NCBI GenBank assembly: GCA_947449125.1
Contig: CANFQR010000058.1
Coordinates: 1 to 7,532 of the forward strand
Length of the DNA stretch: 7,532 nt
Reading direction: 5' to 3'
Source of the DNA: Bacteroidota bacterium
GTDB taxonomy: Bacteria; Bacteroidota; Bacteroidia; B-17B0; Aurantibacillaceae
The first letter of the stretch is position 1. Each line of letters starts with the position of its first letter. A model generated the notes under the pieces. It was not told the origin of the DNA. It worked only from the letters and a program-made list of their open reading frames with translations, and ran no database searches. Below, one piece after another: positions 1-6,776 of the stretch. Both the position numbers and the translations under genes were made by a program.

Positions 1-1
1 A

Positions 2-280
2 GGTTTACTTATAGGCTTTTTCTTTCCCGTAATTATGTTTTTTTTATATTGGCTGTTTTTTCATAGTTACTTAAGTTTTCCCAGAGGATTCTACAGATAC
101 TTATTAGGTGGGCAGTTGCTCAGTAATGTTATAAAAATTTGTGGATTAGGAAACTTACTGCTTTTTTATTTTGGCTTAAATAAAAAAATAGATAAATTCA
201 GTAAAGGCATAATTGTTAGCCTTTTGTTTTATGTTGCTTTGGTTGCCTATGTTACATATTATTTGGAAACCATTTTATAA
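2..280 (+). CDS. Small integral membrane protein, 3' part (5' end outside window)
   Basis: The reading frame is open from base 2 to the TAA at 278-280 and gives at least 92 residues. The ATG at 35 is internal, because the residues before it (GLLIGFFFPV) continue the same hydrophobic helix, so the real start lies upstream of the window. I see a first transmembrane helix at about residues 1-22 of the visible part, a second hydrophobic stretch around NLLLFYFGL, a short basic loop (NKKIDKFSKG), and a last helix (IVSLLFYVALVAYVTYYL) close to the C terminus. No catalytic motif is visible and I do not recognise a named family. The stop is only 6 bases before the lpxB ATG, so the two are very likely co-transcribed and perhaps translationally coupled. 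Small membrane proteins in this position next to lpxB are, from memory, seen in other Bacteroidota, often with surE further upstream; that part cannot be checked here. Confidence 0.8.
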   Translation, partial: GLLIGFFFPVIMFFLYWLFFHSYLSFPRGFYRYLLGGQLLSNVIKICGLGNLLLFYFGLNKKIDKFSKGIIVSLLFYVALVAYVTYYLETIL

Positions 281-286
281 GAATAG

Positions 287-1423
287 ATGAAATATTATTT
301 TTTAGTAGGAGAACCTAGTGGAGATCTTCATGCAAGTAATTGCATGAAAGAAATTATTAATATTGACAGTAATGCTGAATTTGCGTTTACAGGTGGAGAT
401 TTAATGCAAAATTTAACCAAAAAGAAGCCAGCCATTCATATCAATCAAATGGCTTTTATGGGTTTTATAAGGGTTTTACAAAATATTTTTACAATAAAAA
501 AAAATTTTAAAATAGTAAAACAAGATATTTTAAATTTTAAACCTGATGTTTTGGTGTTGGTAGATTACCCCGGGTTTAATTTAAGAATGGCAAAATGGGC
601 TTTTAAAAATAAAATTAAAGTAGATTATTATATTTCTCCTACTGTTTGGGCCTGGAAAGAGGGAAGGGTTGAAATCATAAAAAAATACACCAATAAACTA
701 TTTGTAATATTGCCATTTGAAGAGGCATTTTATCAAAAACATCAACATAAAGTTTATTTTGTAGGCCATCCCTTAATTGATGCTATTGAACAAAAAAAGC
801 CTTTATTAAAAAACAAAACACAATTCATAAATGAAAACGGCTTAACGCAACAACCAATAATTGCCGTGCTTCCGGGTAGCCGACTCCAGGAGATTGAATA
901 CATGATGGATATTATGATTAAAGTTGCTGGTAATTTTAAAGACTTTCAATTTGTTGTTGGTGGTTCTACTAATTTACCTGAGTCTTATTATAACAAATTG
1001 AAAGATTACAATATTAAAGTAGTCTTTAATCAAACGTATGATTTAATGAGCCATGCCGAAGCTGGTATTATTAAATCAGGAACCTCCACGCTTGAGTGCG
1101 CTTTGTTTAAACTTCCACAAGTTATTTGCTATAAGAGCGGTGCTCTATCAATCCGAATTGCTAAACTTCTGGTAGATATTAAATATATTGGTTTGCCAAA
1201 CATAATAATGGATAAACCCTTGGTAAAAGAACTTATTCAAAATGATTTTAATGTTAAAAATATTACAGATGAATTAAACAAATTATTAAGAGATAATGAT
1301 TATCGAAATAATATTATTAATGGCTACACACAACTATCAGATCAGCTTGGAGGAATCGGTGCATCAAAAAGATTGGCAGAAGAAATTGTAAAGGATGCAA
1401 AAACAACTAAACAAGGTGAGTAG
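287..1423 (+). CDS. lpxB: Lipid-A-disaccharide synthase LpxB
   Basis: LpxB is the GT19 glycosyltransferase that joins UDP-diacylglucosamine and lipid X (2,3-diacylglucosamine-1-phosphate) into the lipid A disaccharide, at the inner face of the cytoplasmic membrane. The 378-residue length matches the family (E. coli is about 382). Family landmarks appear in order: GEPSGDLHAS at residues 8-17 (GEASGD in many homologues), the MAFMGF hydrophobic membrane-contact segment at 55-60, LVDYPGFN at 91-98 with the conserved Asp93, SPTVWAWKEGR at 117-127, VGHPLID at 159-165, LPGSR at 195-199 with Arg199, the nucleotide-sugar segment KSGTSTLECAL at 263-273, and IGLPNII at 301-307. The ATG start is well supported because the protein's conserved N-terminal motif begins at residue 8. 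It follows the upstream membrane-protein stop by 6 bases, and its 3' end overlaps the next gene. No key residue appears to be missing. Confidence 0.98.
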   Translation: MKYYFLVGEPSGDLHASNCMKEIINIDSNAEFAFTGGDLMQNLTKKKPAIHINQMAFMGFIRVLQNIFTIKKNFKIVKQDILNFKPDVLVLVDYPGFNLRMAKWAFKNKIKVDYYISPTVWAWKEGRVEIIKKYTNKLFVILPFEEAFYQKHQHKVYFVGHPLIDAIEQKKPLLKNKTQFINENGLTQQPIIAVLPGSRLQEIEYMMDIMIKVAGNFKDFQFVVGGSTNLPESYYNKLKDYNIKVVFNQTYDLMSHAEAGIIKSGTSTLECALFKLPQVICYKSGALSIRIAKLLVDIKYIGLPNIIMDKPLVKELIQNDFNVKNITDELNKLLRDNDYRNNIINGYTQLSDQLGGIGASKRLAEEIVKDAKTTKQGE

Positions 1424-2603
1424 GAAGTTAAATATATTTATTGCTTTTGCAGGTATTATATGTTTGTTATTTACCTTAACTTCATTTTATATACCTTCTG
1501 AAAATATTCAGGTTCGAATTTTTTCACATTTAAAAATAAACTCATTACAGTTAAGTATTAAAACCGGTACCTATAATTTTATGGGCGATGGTAATATTGT
1601 TGGTGAGGCACTTCCTGAATCACAATATAAAATAACTATTAAAAATGATAGTCTGCAATTAAGTCAAAATGATAAATTAATTGGCTGTTTTAAATTTTTA
1701 AATTTTGTAGGAAAAGAAAATAATAATGAATTAAAAATAAAATTAAATAATCCTGACAGAAAATTAAGAACATATCAAAATAATCTTGGGTTTAGTATAG
1801 GCGACGCAACCATTAGAATAATAAATGATGTTATTTTAGATAATTATGTGGCGGGTGTTACCGAAGCAGAGGCAGGTTCTCATTCAGGTATAGAGTTTTA
1901 TAAAGTTCAAACTATATTAGCCAGAACTTTTGCGCTTGGACATATTAACAAACATAGTGCCGAGGGTTTTAGTTTGTGCGATCAGGTTCACTGTCAGGTT
2001 TATTACGGTAAACCTAAAAATGCAACTATTTTTAATGCAGTTGTTCATACAAAAGGGAAGGTTGTAGTTGATGAAAATTTAAATTTAATTGTAGCCGCTT
2101 TTCACAGTAATAGTGGCGGACAAACAGCTAATTCTGAAGATGTTTGGGGAACACGAACTTCATACCTAAAAGGAATAATAGATACATTTAGCACGAATAT
2201 GCCTAATTTTAATTGGGAACGAAAAATGTTAACTGATGATTGGTTAAGTTATTTAAAGCTAAAACACAATTTCCCTATTAGTGATTCAGAGGCAAAATTT
2301 GCTGTAGTAAATTTTAAACAACCAGAACGAAAAATATGTTTAGAATACAATAATTATAGAATTCCGTTAAAAAGCATTAGGCAGGATTTACAATTAAAGT
2401 CAACTTTTTTTACCATAAGTGAAATTAATAAAGACAGCGTTTTGTTTAAAGGCAGAGGTTACGGACATGGACTGGGCATGTGTCAGGAAGGGGCTATGCG
2501 AATGAGTAAGCTGGGCTACAATTATAATCAGATATTAAATTTTTATTATAAGAATATTCAGTTAATTGATTTACATAAATTAAGTTTTTTTAAGGACGAA
2601 TAA
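1395..2603 (+). CDS. SpoIID/LytB domain protein, probable peptidoglycan lytic transglycosylase
   Basis: The 402-residue protein has an N-terminal hydrophobic segment at about 12-33 (IFIAFAGIICLLFTLTSF), which should act as a membrane anchor or signal peptide; no convincing lipobox is present. The SpoIID/LytB domain spans about 130-390. Visible landmarks are YVAGVTEAEAG at 151-161, where Glu159 aligns with the catalytic Glu of SpoIID, followed by VQTILARTFAL; the C-x4-C pair CDQVHC at 195-200, like the zinc-binding cysteines described for clostridial SpoIID; HSNSGGQTANSEDVWG at 237-252; and GRGYGHGLGMCQEGA at 353-367. SpoIID cleaves glycan strands of peptidoglycan that lack stem peptides; in a non-sporulating Bacteroidota species the role is unknown but probably periplasmic wall remodelling. 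The ATG at 1395 lies 29 bases inside lpxB; a GTG at 1416 in the same frame is an alternative start that would leave 395 residues and still keep the anchor. The stop abuts the next ATG directly. Confidence 0.93.
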   Translation: MQKQLNKVSRKLNIFIAFAGIICLLFTLTSFYIPSENIQVRIFSHLKINSLQLSIKTGTYNFMGDGNIVGEALPESQYKITIKNDSLQLSQNDKLIGCFKFLNFVGKENNNELKIKLNNPDRKLRTYQNNLGFSIGDATIRIINDVILDNYVAGVTEAEAGSHSGIEFYKVQTILARTFALGHINKHSAEGFSLCDQVHCQVYYGKPKNATIFNAVVHTKGKVVVDENLNLIVAAFHSNSGGQTANSEDVWGTRTSYLKGIIDTFSTNMPNFNWERKMLTDDWLSYLKLKHNFPISDSEAKFAVVNFKQPERKICLEYNNYRIPLKSIRQDLQLKSTFFTISEINKDSVLFKGRGYGHGLGMCQEGAMRMSKLGYNYNQILNFYYKNIQLIDLHKLSFFKDE

Positions 2604-3530
2604 ATGAAATTAAACACAGAAAAATTAAAATTAGGTCTCATTTTGTTATTGCTTGGTTTAAGTGTAAACCTATTTTCTCAGGAGTCCGATTCAACCGAAA
2701 CAGACTTGATAATTAAAGTTAGGAAGAGTAAATTCTTAACCGGTTTTTATGTAGGGTCTTATTTCGCCAATAAATATTCTGCAAGTACTTATAACGGTTA
2801 CGGATTTGATGTTGATGGAAACATAAATTCATTTTTAAACAGTTTTATGTATCAAAAAATTAAAAATGAATATGGTGGTGGTTACGGACAATTTGATTAT
2901 ATAGCAGAGGCAATAGGTGTAGATCGCGGACAATGGGAATTTACCGAGAGCGATATGCCGGTTAATATGCGTTATGTACCCGCAATAATGGTTGGATTTA
3001 ATTTTAGAGCGGCTTTAGATAAAAAAAGTGCTTTTTTATTTAATGTTAATGGAGCTAAACTTGGTATTGAAGGAAATTTTACAATAACAACATTAAGGCC
3101 GCCAAGTATTAATCCAGGTATAAATACAAATTTAAAAACCTTTGCCATTAAGGGCGGCGAACAACGATTAAAGTTTCAATTGGGATTTCAGAAAATATTA
3201 GGCGAAGACGAAAAATTAAATTTTTTTGTTGAAACCGGTTTAGTTGGAACACTTACTAAATTTGATAAAAACACTATTTATATAAACAATCTGCAAATTG
3301 ATTTAACCTACTATGTTAATCAAACAATTAATCCAGCCCCTTTACCTACTAGAAATCCTGTTGGATTTGGATTAGGAGCATTTGCAGGTTTTGGAGCACA
3401 TTTAGCCATGAGTAAAAAATTTACGTTACAATTGCTTTATACACCTTCGTTTGAAAAAATAAATATTGGAACAAATCCAACACTTAAAATGCAAAACGCT
3501 ATTGGTTTTAGAGCCTATTACAATATTTAA
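2604..3530 (+). CDS. Predicted outer-membrane beta-barrel protein, family not recognised
   Basis: The 308-residue protein begins with a clear Sec signal peptide: a basic N region, a leucine-rich core at about 9-22 (LKLGLILLLLGLSVNL) and a likely cleavage near FS|QE at residues 25/26, giving the N-terminal Gln typical of Bacteroidota exports. The mature part alternates polar and hydrophobic residues in strand-like blocks rich in Gly, Tyr and Phe, for example 45-60, 122-137, 187-199, 204-218, 253-268 and 272-282, and it ends in an amphipathic aromatic strand (AIGFRAYYNI) at the very C terminus. This is the pattern of an 8-12-strand outer-membrane barrel of the general PorT/OmpW-like size class. 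The segment 59-118, with NGYGFDVDG and GGGYGQFDY, looks like an extended loop. Its ATG starts right after the TAA of the SpoIID-like gene, so the two are probably translationally coupled. I cannot assign a substrate or function. Confidence 0.85.
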   Translation: MKLNTEKLKLGLILLLLGLSVNLFSQESDSTETDLIIKVRKSKFLTGFYVGSYFANKYSASTYNGYGFDVDGNINSFLNSFMYQKIKNEYGGGYGQFDYIAEAIGVDRGQWEFTESDMPVNMRYVPAIMVGFNFRAALDKKSAFLFNVNGAKLGIEGNFTITTLRPPSINPGINTNLKTFAIKGGEQRLKFQLGFQKILGEDEKLNFFVETGLVGTLTKFDKNTIYINNLQIDLTYYVNQTINPAPLPTRNPVGFGLGAFAGFGAHLAMSKKFTLQLLYTPSFEKINIGTNPTLKMQNAIGFRAYYNI

Positions 3531-3540
3531 ATTTTAGAAG

Positions 3541-3957
3541 ATGAAAAAATATCTGTGTTTTGTTGTTTTAAGTTTCTTTTTGTGTTTAGAAAATGCAATT
3601 GCTCAAGAACCTAAGGTAATTAAGATAAAAAAAGAATCAGATTTAGTAAAAGCTGTATTTGATAATGTTGACTTACGATTAATGGCGATTGACAGATTTG
3701 GAAACCCAAGAGATAATAAAATTGTTTCTTATAAACTTTATATTAAATCGGCAAAAGAAACAATAGAATTTACCGGATTTAATAATTCATTGAGCGGCGA
3801 GATGGTTAACACTTTAAATAAATTAAAAAAAACAGCAAAAATATTTTTTACAGATATTATGGTTAATGACGATAACGACCATTTACTTAAATTACCTGAT
3901 GTAATTGATGTTTGGTTTCCTAACTGTAAAAATTGCAGCAATAAAATGAGTAATTAA
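3541..3957 (+). CDS. Small secreted protein resembling the C-terminal domain of GldM
   Basis: The 138-residue product has a signal peptide (KKYLCFVVLSFFLCLENAIA, likely cut after Ala21 before QEP). The mature domain of about 117 residues has a short linker, then GNPRDNKIVSYKLYIKSAK (55-71), the FTGFNNSLSGEM block (77-88), a helix-like NTLNKLKKTAK (90-100), and the strand pair IFFTDIMV and LLKLPDVIDVWF. This order, with a short helix before a 'Lys-x-hydrophobic-Phe-x-Asp-Ile' strand and a closing hydrophobic strand, resembles the last beta domain of GldM, the periplasmic shaft of the gliding/type IX secretion motor. GldM itself is above 500 residues with an inner-membrane helix, so this is a stand-alone domain, not GldM. 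It ends in a polar tail with a C-x2-C pair (Cys129, Cys132). The gap to the barrel gene is 10 bases containing AGAAG just before the ATG, so it is the last gene of the same unit. The GldM relation is inferred by eye. Confidence 0.8.
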   Translation: MKKYLCFVVLSFFLCLENAIAQEPKVIKIKKESDLVKAVFDNVDLRLMAIDRFGNPRDNKIVSYKLYIKSAKETIEFTGFNNSLSGEMVNTLNKLKKTAKIFFTDIMVNDDNDHLLKLPDVIDVWFPNCKNCSNKMSN

Positions 3958-3978
3958 ACCGATTAAGTAATTTAAATT
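3958..3978. other. Short convergent intergenic gap
   Basis: Only 21 bases separate the stop of the GldM-C-like gene from the stop of alaS on the opposite strand. The gap contains a perfect 10-base palindrome, AATTTAAATT, at 3969-3978. It is made only of A and T, so it is too weak to call an intrinsic terminator. I see no GC-rich hairpin followed by a T run on either strand, so the two convergent transcripts may overlap or end by Rho. Confidence 0.5.
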
Positions 3979-6645
3979 TTAAAACAATTTAGTTGCTTTT
4001 TCAATTACAGATGCTAAACCGTCAAGATTTGTTCCGCCAGCCTGAGCGTAAAAATTCTGCCCGCCACCGCCGCCATTAATTTCTTTGGCTAAATCTCTTA
4101 CAATGTTTCCGGCGTTTAAATGTTTGGTTTTTAAAACATCATCATTTATAATTACAGAAATACTTGGTTTTCCTTTTACCTCCGCAGCTAATACACAAAA
4201 CAAATTAGGAACTTCGTTTTTTAACTCAAATAGCATGTTTTTTATTTCTTCGGCGCTATCAAATTTAATTTGTTGAATTATTAAATTAACATCATCTTTT
4301 TTAATAATGTTTTTAATAAGTTCTTTTTTAATTTCCTGAACTTTTTCTTTTAGTAAAACCTGTAGTTGTTTTTGCAAATTACTGTTGTCATCTATTAAGT
4401 TGTTTAAACTTTTAACGAGGTCTTTTGGACCTTTTAATAACGTTTTTACTTCGTTAATAATTTCCGATTGCTCATTAAAGTACTCTTCGCTTTTAACTGA
4501 AGTAATAGCCTCAATTCTTCTTATTCCGGCTGCAACAGCACTTTCGCTAATTATTTTGAAATAACCAATTTGACCTGTTGAATTAACGTGAGTTCCGCCA
4601 CATAATTCTATCGAAAAATTTTTGTCAGTTGTAACTACCCTAACTACATCGCCATATTTTTCACCAAATAATGCCATAGCGCCTGTTTTTTTAGCGTCTT
4701 CTATCGTCATTAGTTCGGTTTTTACAGCAATATTTTCTCTGATTTTTGTATTAACTAATTTTTCAATTTGAGATATTTCACCTTCTGATATTTTTGAAAA
4801 ATGAGAAAAATCGAATCTTAAATAATCATCATTTACTAAACTGCCTTTTTGTTCAACATGAGTGCCTAAAACTTTTCTTAGTGCAGCATGCAAAAGGTGT
4901 GTTGCTGAATGGTTGTTGGCAGTTAATAATCTTTTGGAATTATTAATTTCAGCTGTGAAAGCAGCATTTAATTTTTCAGGTAATTTATCGGTATAGTGAA
5001 TAATTACACCGTTTTCTTTTTTTGTATCGGTAATGTAAATAGTTTCATTTATGTTTTTTAATGTGCCACTATCGCCAACCTGACCGCCACTCTCGGCATA
5101 AAATGGAGTTTTATTAAGTACCAAATGATATTGTTCTTTGTTTTTTGCTTTTACTTTTCGGTATCTGATAATGTATGATTCAGATTCATGTTCTGTATAC
5201 CCAACAAAATCAGTTTCATTTTCTTTATTCTCTATTAATGTTTTGTTTTCGTCTACATAAATCCAATCATCTGTGTCAACAGCTGTAGCAGCTCGTGAGC
5301 GGTTTTTTTGCTCTTGTAAATTTTTATCAAAACCTTGTTCGTCTATACTTAAATTATATCCTCTTGCAATTAACGAAGTTAAATCAACAGGAAAGCCAAA
5401 GGTGTCGTATAATTCAAATACTATTTTACCGTCAATAACAGATTTTTTTGCAGCATTTGTGTCTATACAAACCTGATCTATTCTTTTAAGTCCTACTTCT
5501 AAGGTTTTGTAAAATGAAATCTCTTCTTCTTTTATAACTTTTTCAATTAATATTTTTTGATGTTGCAATTCAGGAAATGCATCGCCCATTTGATTTGCAA
5601 GAGTTGGCACAATACGATACATGAACGGTTCTTTTAGATTTAGTGTTTGGTAACCGTATCTTATGGCTCTTCTTAAAATTCGGCGAATAACATAAGCTGC
5701 TCCAGTATTACCGGGTAATTGACCATCGGCAATACTAAATGAAATGGTACGAATATGATCGGCTATAACACGCATTGCAATATTAATTAGTTGTTGCATT
5801 TTGTGTTTTTCTTCATCTTCGGTATTATATTTTAATCTGGATAGTTCTTCAATTTTGCGAATTAACGGTGTAAAAACATCCGTATCGTAATTACTTTGTT
5901 TGCCTTGAAGAACTCGCACCAAGCGCTCGAAGCCCATTCCTGTATCAACATGTTGTTTAGGTAATTTAATGAGAGAGCCGTCGGCCCTTCTTTCAAATTC
6001 CATAAATACATTATTCCATATTTCGATAACTTGAGGATTGTCATTATTTACAAGTGTTGCACCAGGTATTTTATTTCGTTCTTTGTCACTTCTGCCATCG
6101 TAATGTATTTCAGAGCAAGGGCCACATGGTCCCATGTCGCCCATTTCCCAGAAGTTGTCTTTTTTATTACCGTTTAAAATTTTGTCTTCGCTAATAAATT
6201 GTTTCCAAGTGTCATAGGCTTCCTGATCAAAGTTCAAGCCTTCTTCTTTGCTTCCTTCAAAAACAGTTACATATAATCGTTCTTTGTCAATTTTATAAAC
6301 TTCAGTTAGTAATTCCCATGCCCAACTTATGGCTTCTTTTTTGAAATAGTCTCCAAAACTCCAATTACCTAGCATTTCAAACATGGTATGATGGTAGGTA
6401 TCTACACCAACTTCTTCCAGGTCGTTATGTTTGCCACTAACACGCAAGCATTTTTGAGTATCTGCTATACGCGAGTATTTAATAGGTGCGTTTCCTAAAA
6501 AAATATCTTTAAATGGAGCCATGCCACTGTTGTTAAACATAAGCGTAGGATCGCCCTTAACAACCATTGGTGCGCTTGGAACAATTTGATGTCCTTTGCT
6601 TTTAAAAAAATCTAAAAATGTTTGGCGAATTTTACTGGATTCCAT
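3979..6645 (-). CDS. alaS: Alanyl-tRNA synthetase
   Basis: AlaS charges tRNA-Ala with alanine in the cytoplasm and removes wrongly attached Ser or Gly. The 888-residue length is normal for the bacterial enzyme (E. coli 876). The class II catalytic core occupies about residues 1-250: motif 1 region FLDFFKSKGH (10-19), motif 2 region TMFEMLGNWSFGDYF (87-101), the GPCGPCSEIHYD segment (172-183) and motif 3 TGMGFERL (235-242). The tRNA-recognition region follows, including PGNTGAAYVIRRILRRAIRYG (311-331). The editing domain has ESGGQVGDSG (518-527) and the zinc site HSATH (His579, His583) plus CGGTH (Cys682, His686). A coiled-coil segment (about 720-785) leads to the C-Ala domain, which ends with GGGGGQNFYAQAGG (858-871). 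All catalytic and editing ligands are intact. The start is fixed by the MESSKIRQTFLDFF N terminus, typical of the family. It is convergent with the upstream operon and divergent from the M23 peptidase gene. No Shine-Dalgarno sequence is visible before its ATG. Confidence 0.99.
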   Translation of the reverse strand: MESSKIRQTFLDFFKSKGHQIVPSAPMVVKGDPTLMFNNSGMAPFKDIFLGNAPIKYSRIADTQKCLRVSGKHNDLEEVGVDTYHHTMFEMLGNWSFGDYFKKEAISWAWELLTEVYKIDKERLYVTVFEGSKEEGLNFDQEAYDTWKQFISEDKILNGNKKDNFWEMGDMGPCGPCSEIHYDGRSDKERNKIPGATLVNNDNPQVIEIWNNVFMEFERRADGSLIKLPKQHVDTGMGFERLVRVLQGKQSNYDTDVFTPLIRKIEELSRLKYNTEDEEKHKMQQLINIAMRVIADHIRTISFSIADGQLPGNTGAAYVIRRILRRAIRYGYQTLNLKEPFMYRIVPTLANQMGDAFPELQHQKILIEKVIKEEEISFYKTLEVGLKRIDQVCIDTNAAKKSVIDGKIVFELYDTFGFPVDLTSLIARGYNLSIDEQGFDKNLQEQKNRSRAATAVDTDDWIYVDENKTLIENKENETDFVGYTEHESESYIIRYRKVKAKNKEQYHLVLNKTPFYAESGGQVGDSGTLKNINETIYITDTKKENGVIIHYTDKLPEKLNAAFTAEINNSKRLLTANNHSATHLLHAALRKVLGTHVEQKGSLVNDDYLRFDFSHFSKISEGEISQIEKLVNTKIRENIAVKTELMTIEDAKKTGAMALFGEKYGDVVRVVTTDKNFSIELCGGTHVNSTGQIGYFKIISESAVAAGIRRIEAITSVKSEEYFNEQSEIINEVKTLLKGPKDLVKSLNNLIDDNSNLQKQLQVLLKEKVQEIKKELIKNIIKKDDVNLIIQQIKFDSAEEIKNMLFELKNEVPNLFCVLAAEVKGKPSISVIINDDVLKTKHLNAGNIVRDLAKEINGGGGGQNFYAQAGGTNLDGLASVIEKATKLF

Positions 6646-6776
6646 GGGCTAAAAAATGAAAGGCGAAGATAATAAAATTGGGGCTTTTGTAAAATTTTTG
6701 TGCTGTACAATTGCACTTTTTATCTAAACGAAAGCCTTTATTTTTTATTAATTTGTTATATTTAGTGTTTTGGTAA
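6646..6776. promoter_or_regulatory. Divergent promoter region between alaS and the M23 peptidase gene
   Basis: These 131 non-coding bases separate two genes transcribed outward, so they must hold the promoter of alaS (leftward) and that of the peptidase (rightward) unless either has a start further inside. I searched both strands for the Bacteroidota pattern TTG, about 19 bases, TAnnTTTG. The best partial matches are TATATTTA at 6757-6764 on the + strand and TATCTTCG (complement of 6666-6673) on the - strand. Each has one mismatch and lacks a well spaced TTG, so no promoter is called precisely. No T-box-like or other leader structure can be supported at this length. Confidence 0.55.

Noticed and set aside
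1463..1465. Cys23 in the SpoIID-like protein's hydrophobic N terminus (GIIC), considered as a lipobox cysteine
   Set aside because: The residue before the Cys is Ile rather than Gly, Ala or Ser, so it does not fit a signal peptidase II site.
3738..3941. Open frame of 67 codons on the - strand opposite the GldM-C-like gene
   Set aside because: It lies wholly antisense to a gene with a signal peptide and a coherent domain; its translation has no recognisable motif and open antisense frames are common in AT-rich coding DNA.
4085..6044. Short open frames inside alaS (about 4085-4276 and 5273-5476 on the + strand, 5862-6044 on the - strand in another frame)
   Set aside because: They overlap the intact, fully conserved alanyl-tRNA synthetase and show no protein features of their own.
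6700..6716. GTGC / GCAC inverted repeat around TGTACAATT, considered as an operator or leader hairpin
   Set aside because: The stem is only 4 bases and does not extend outward, so there is no support for a binding site or a terminator.
6682..6736. Inverted match GGCTTTTG (from 6682) and CGAAAGCC (ending 6736) in the divergent region
   Set aside because: Seven or eight bases of near-match separated by about 40 bases, with one mismatch, is within chance for AT-rich DNA and does not resemble a known operator or riboswitch.
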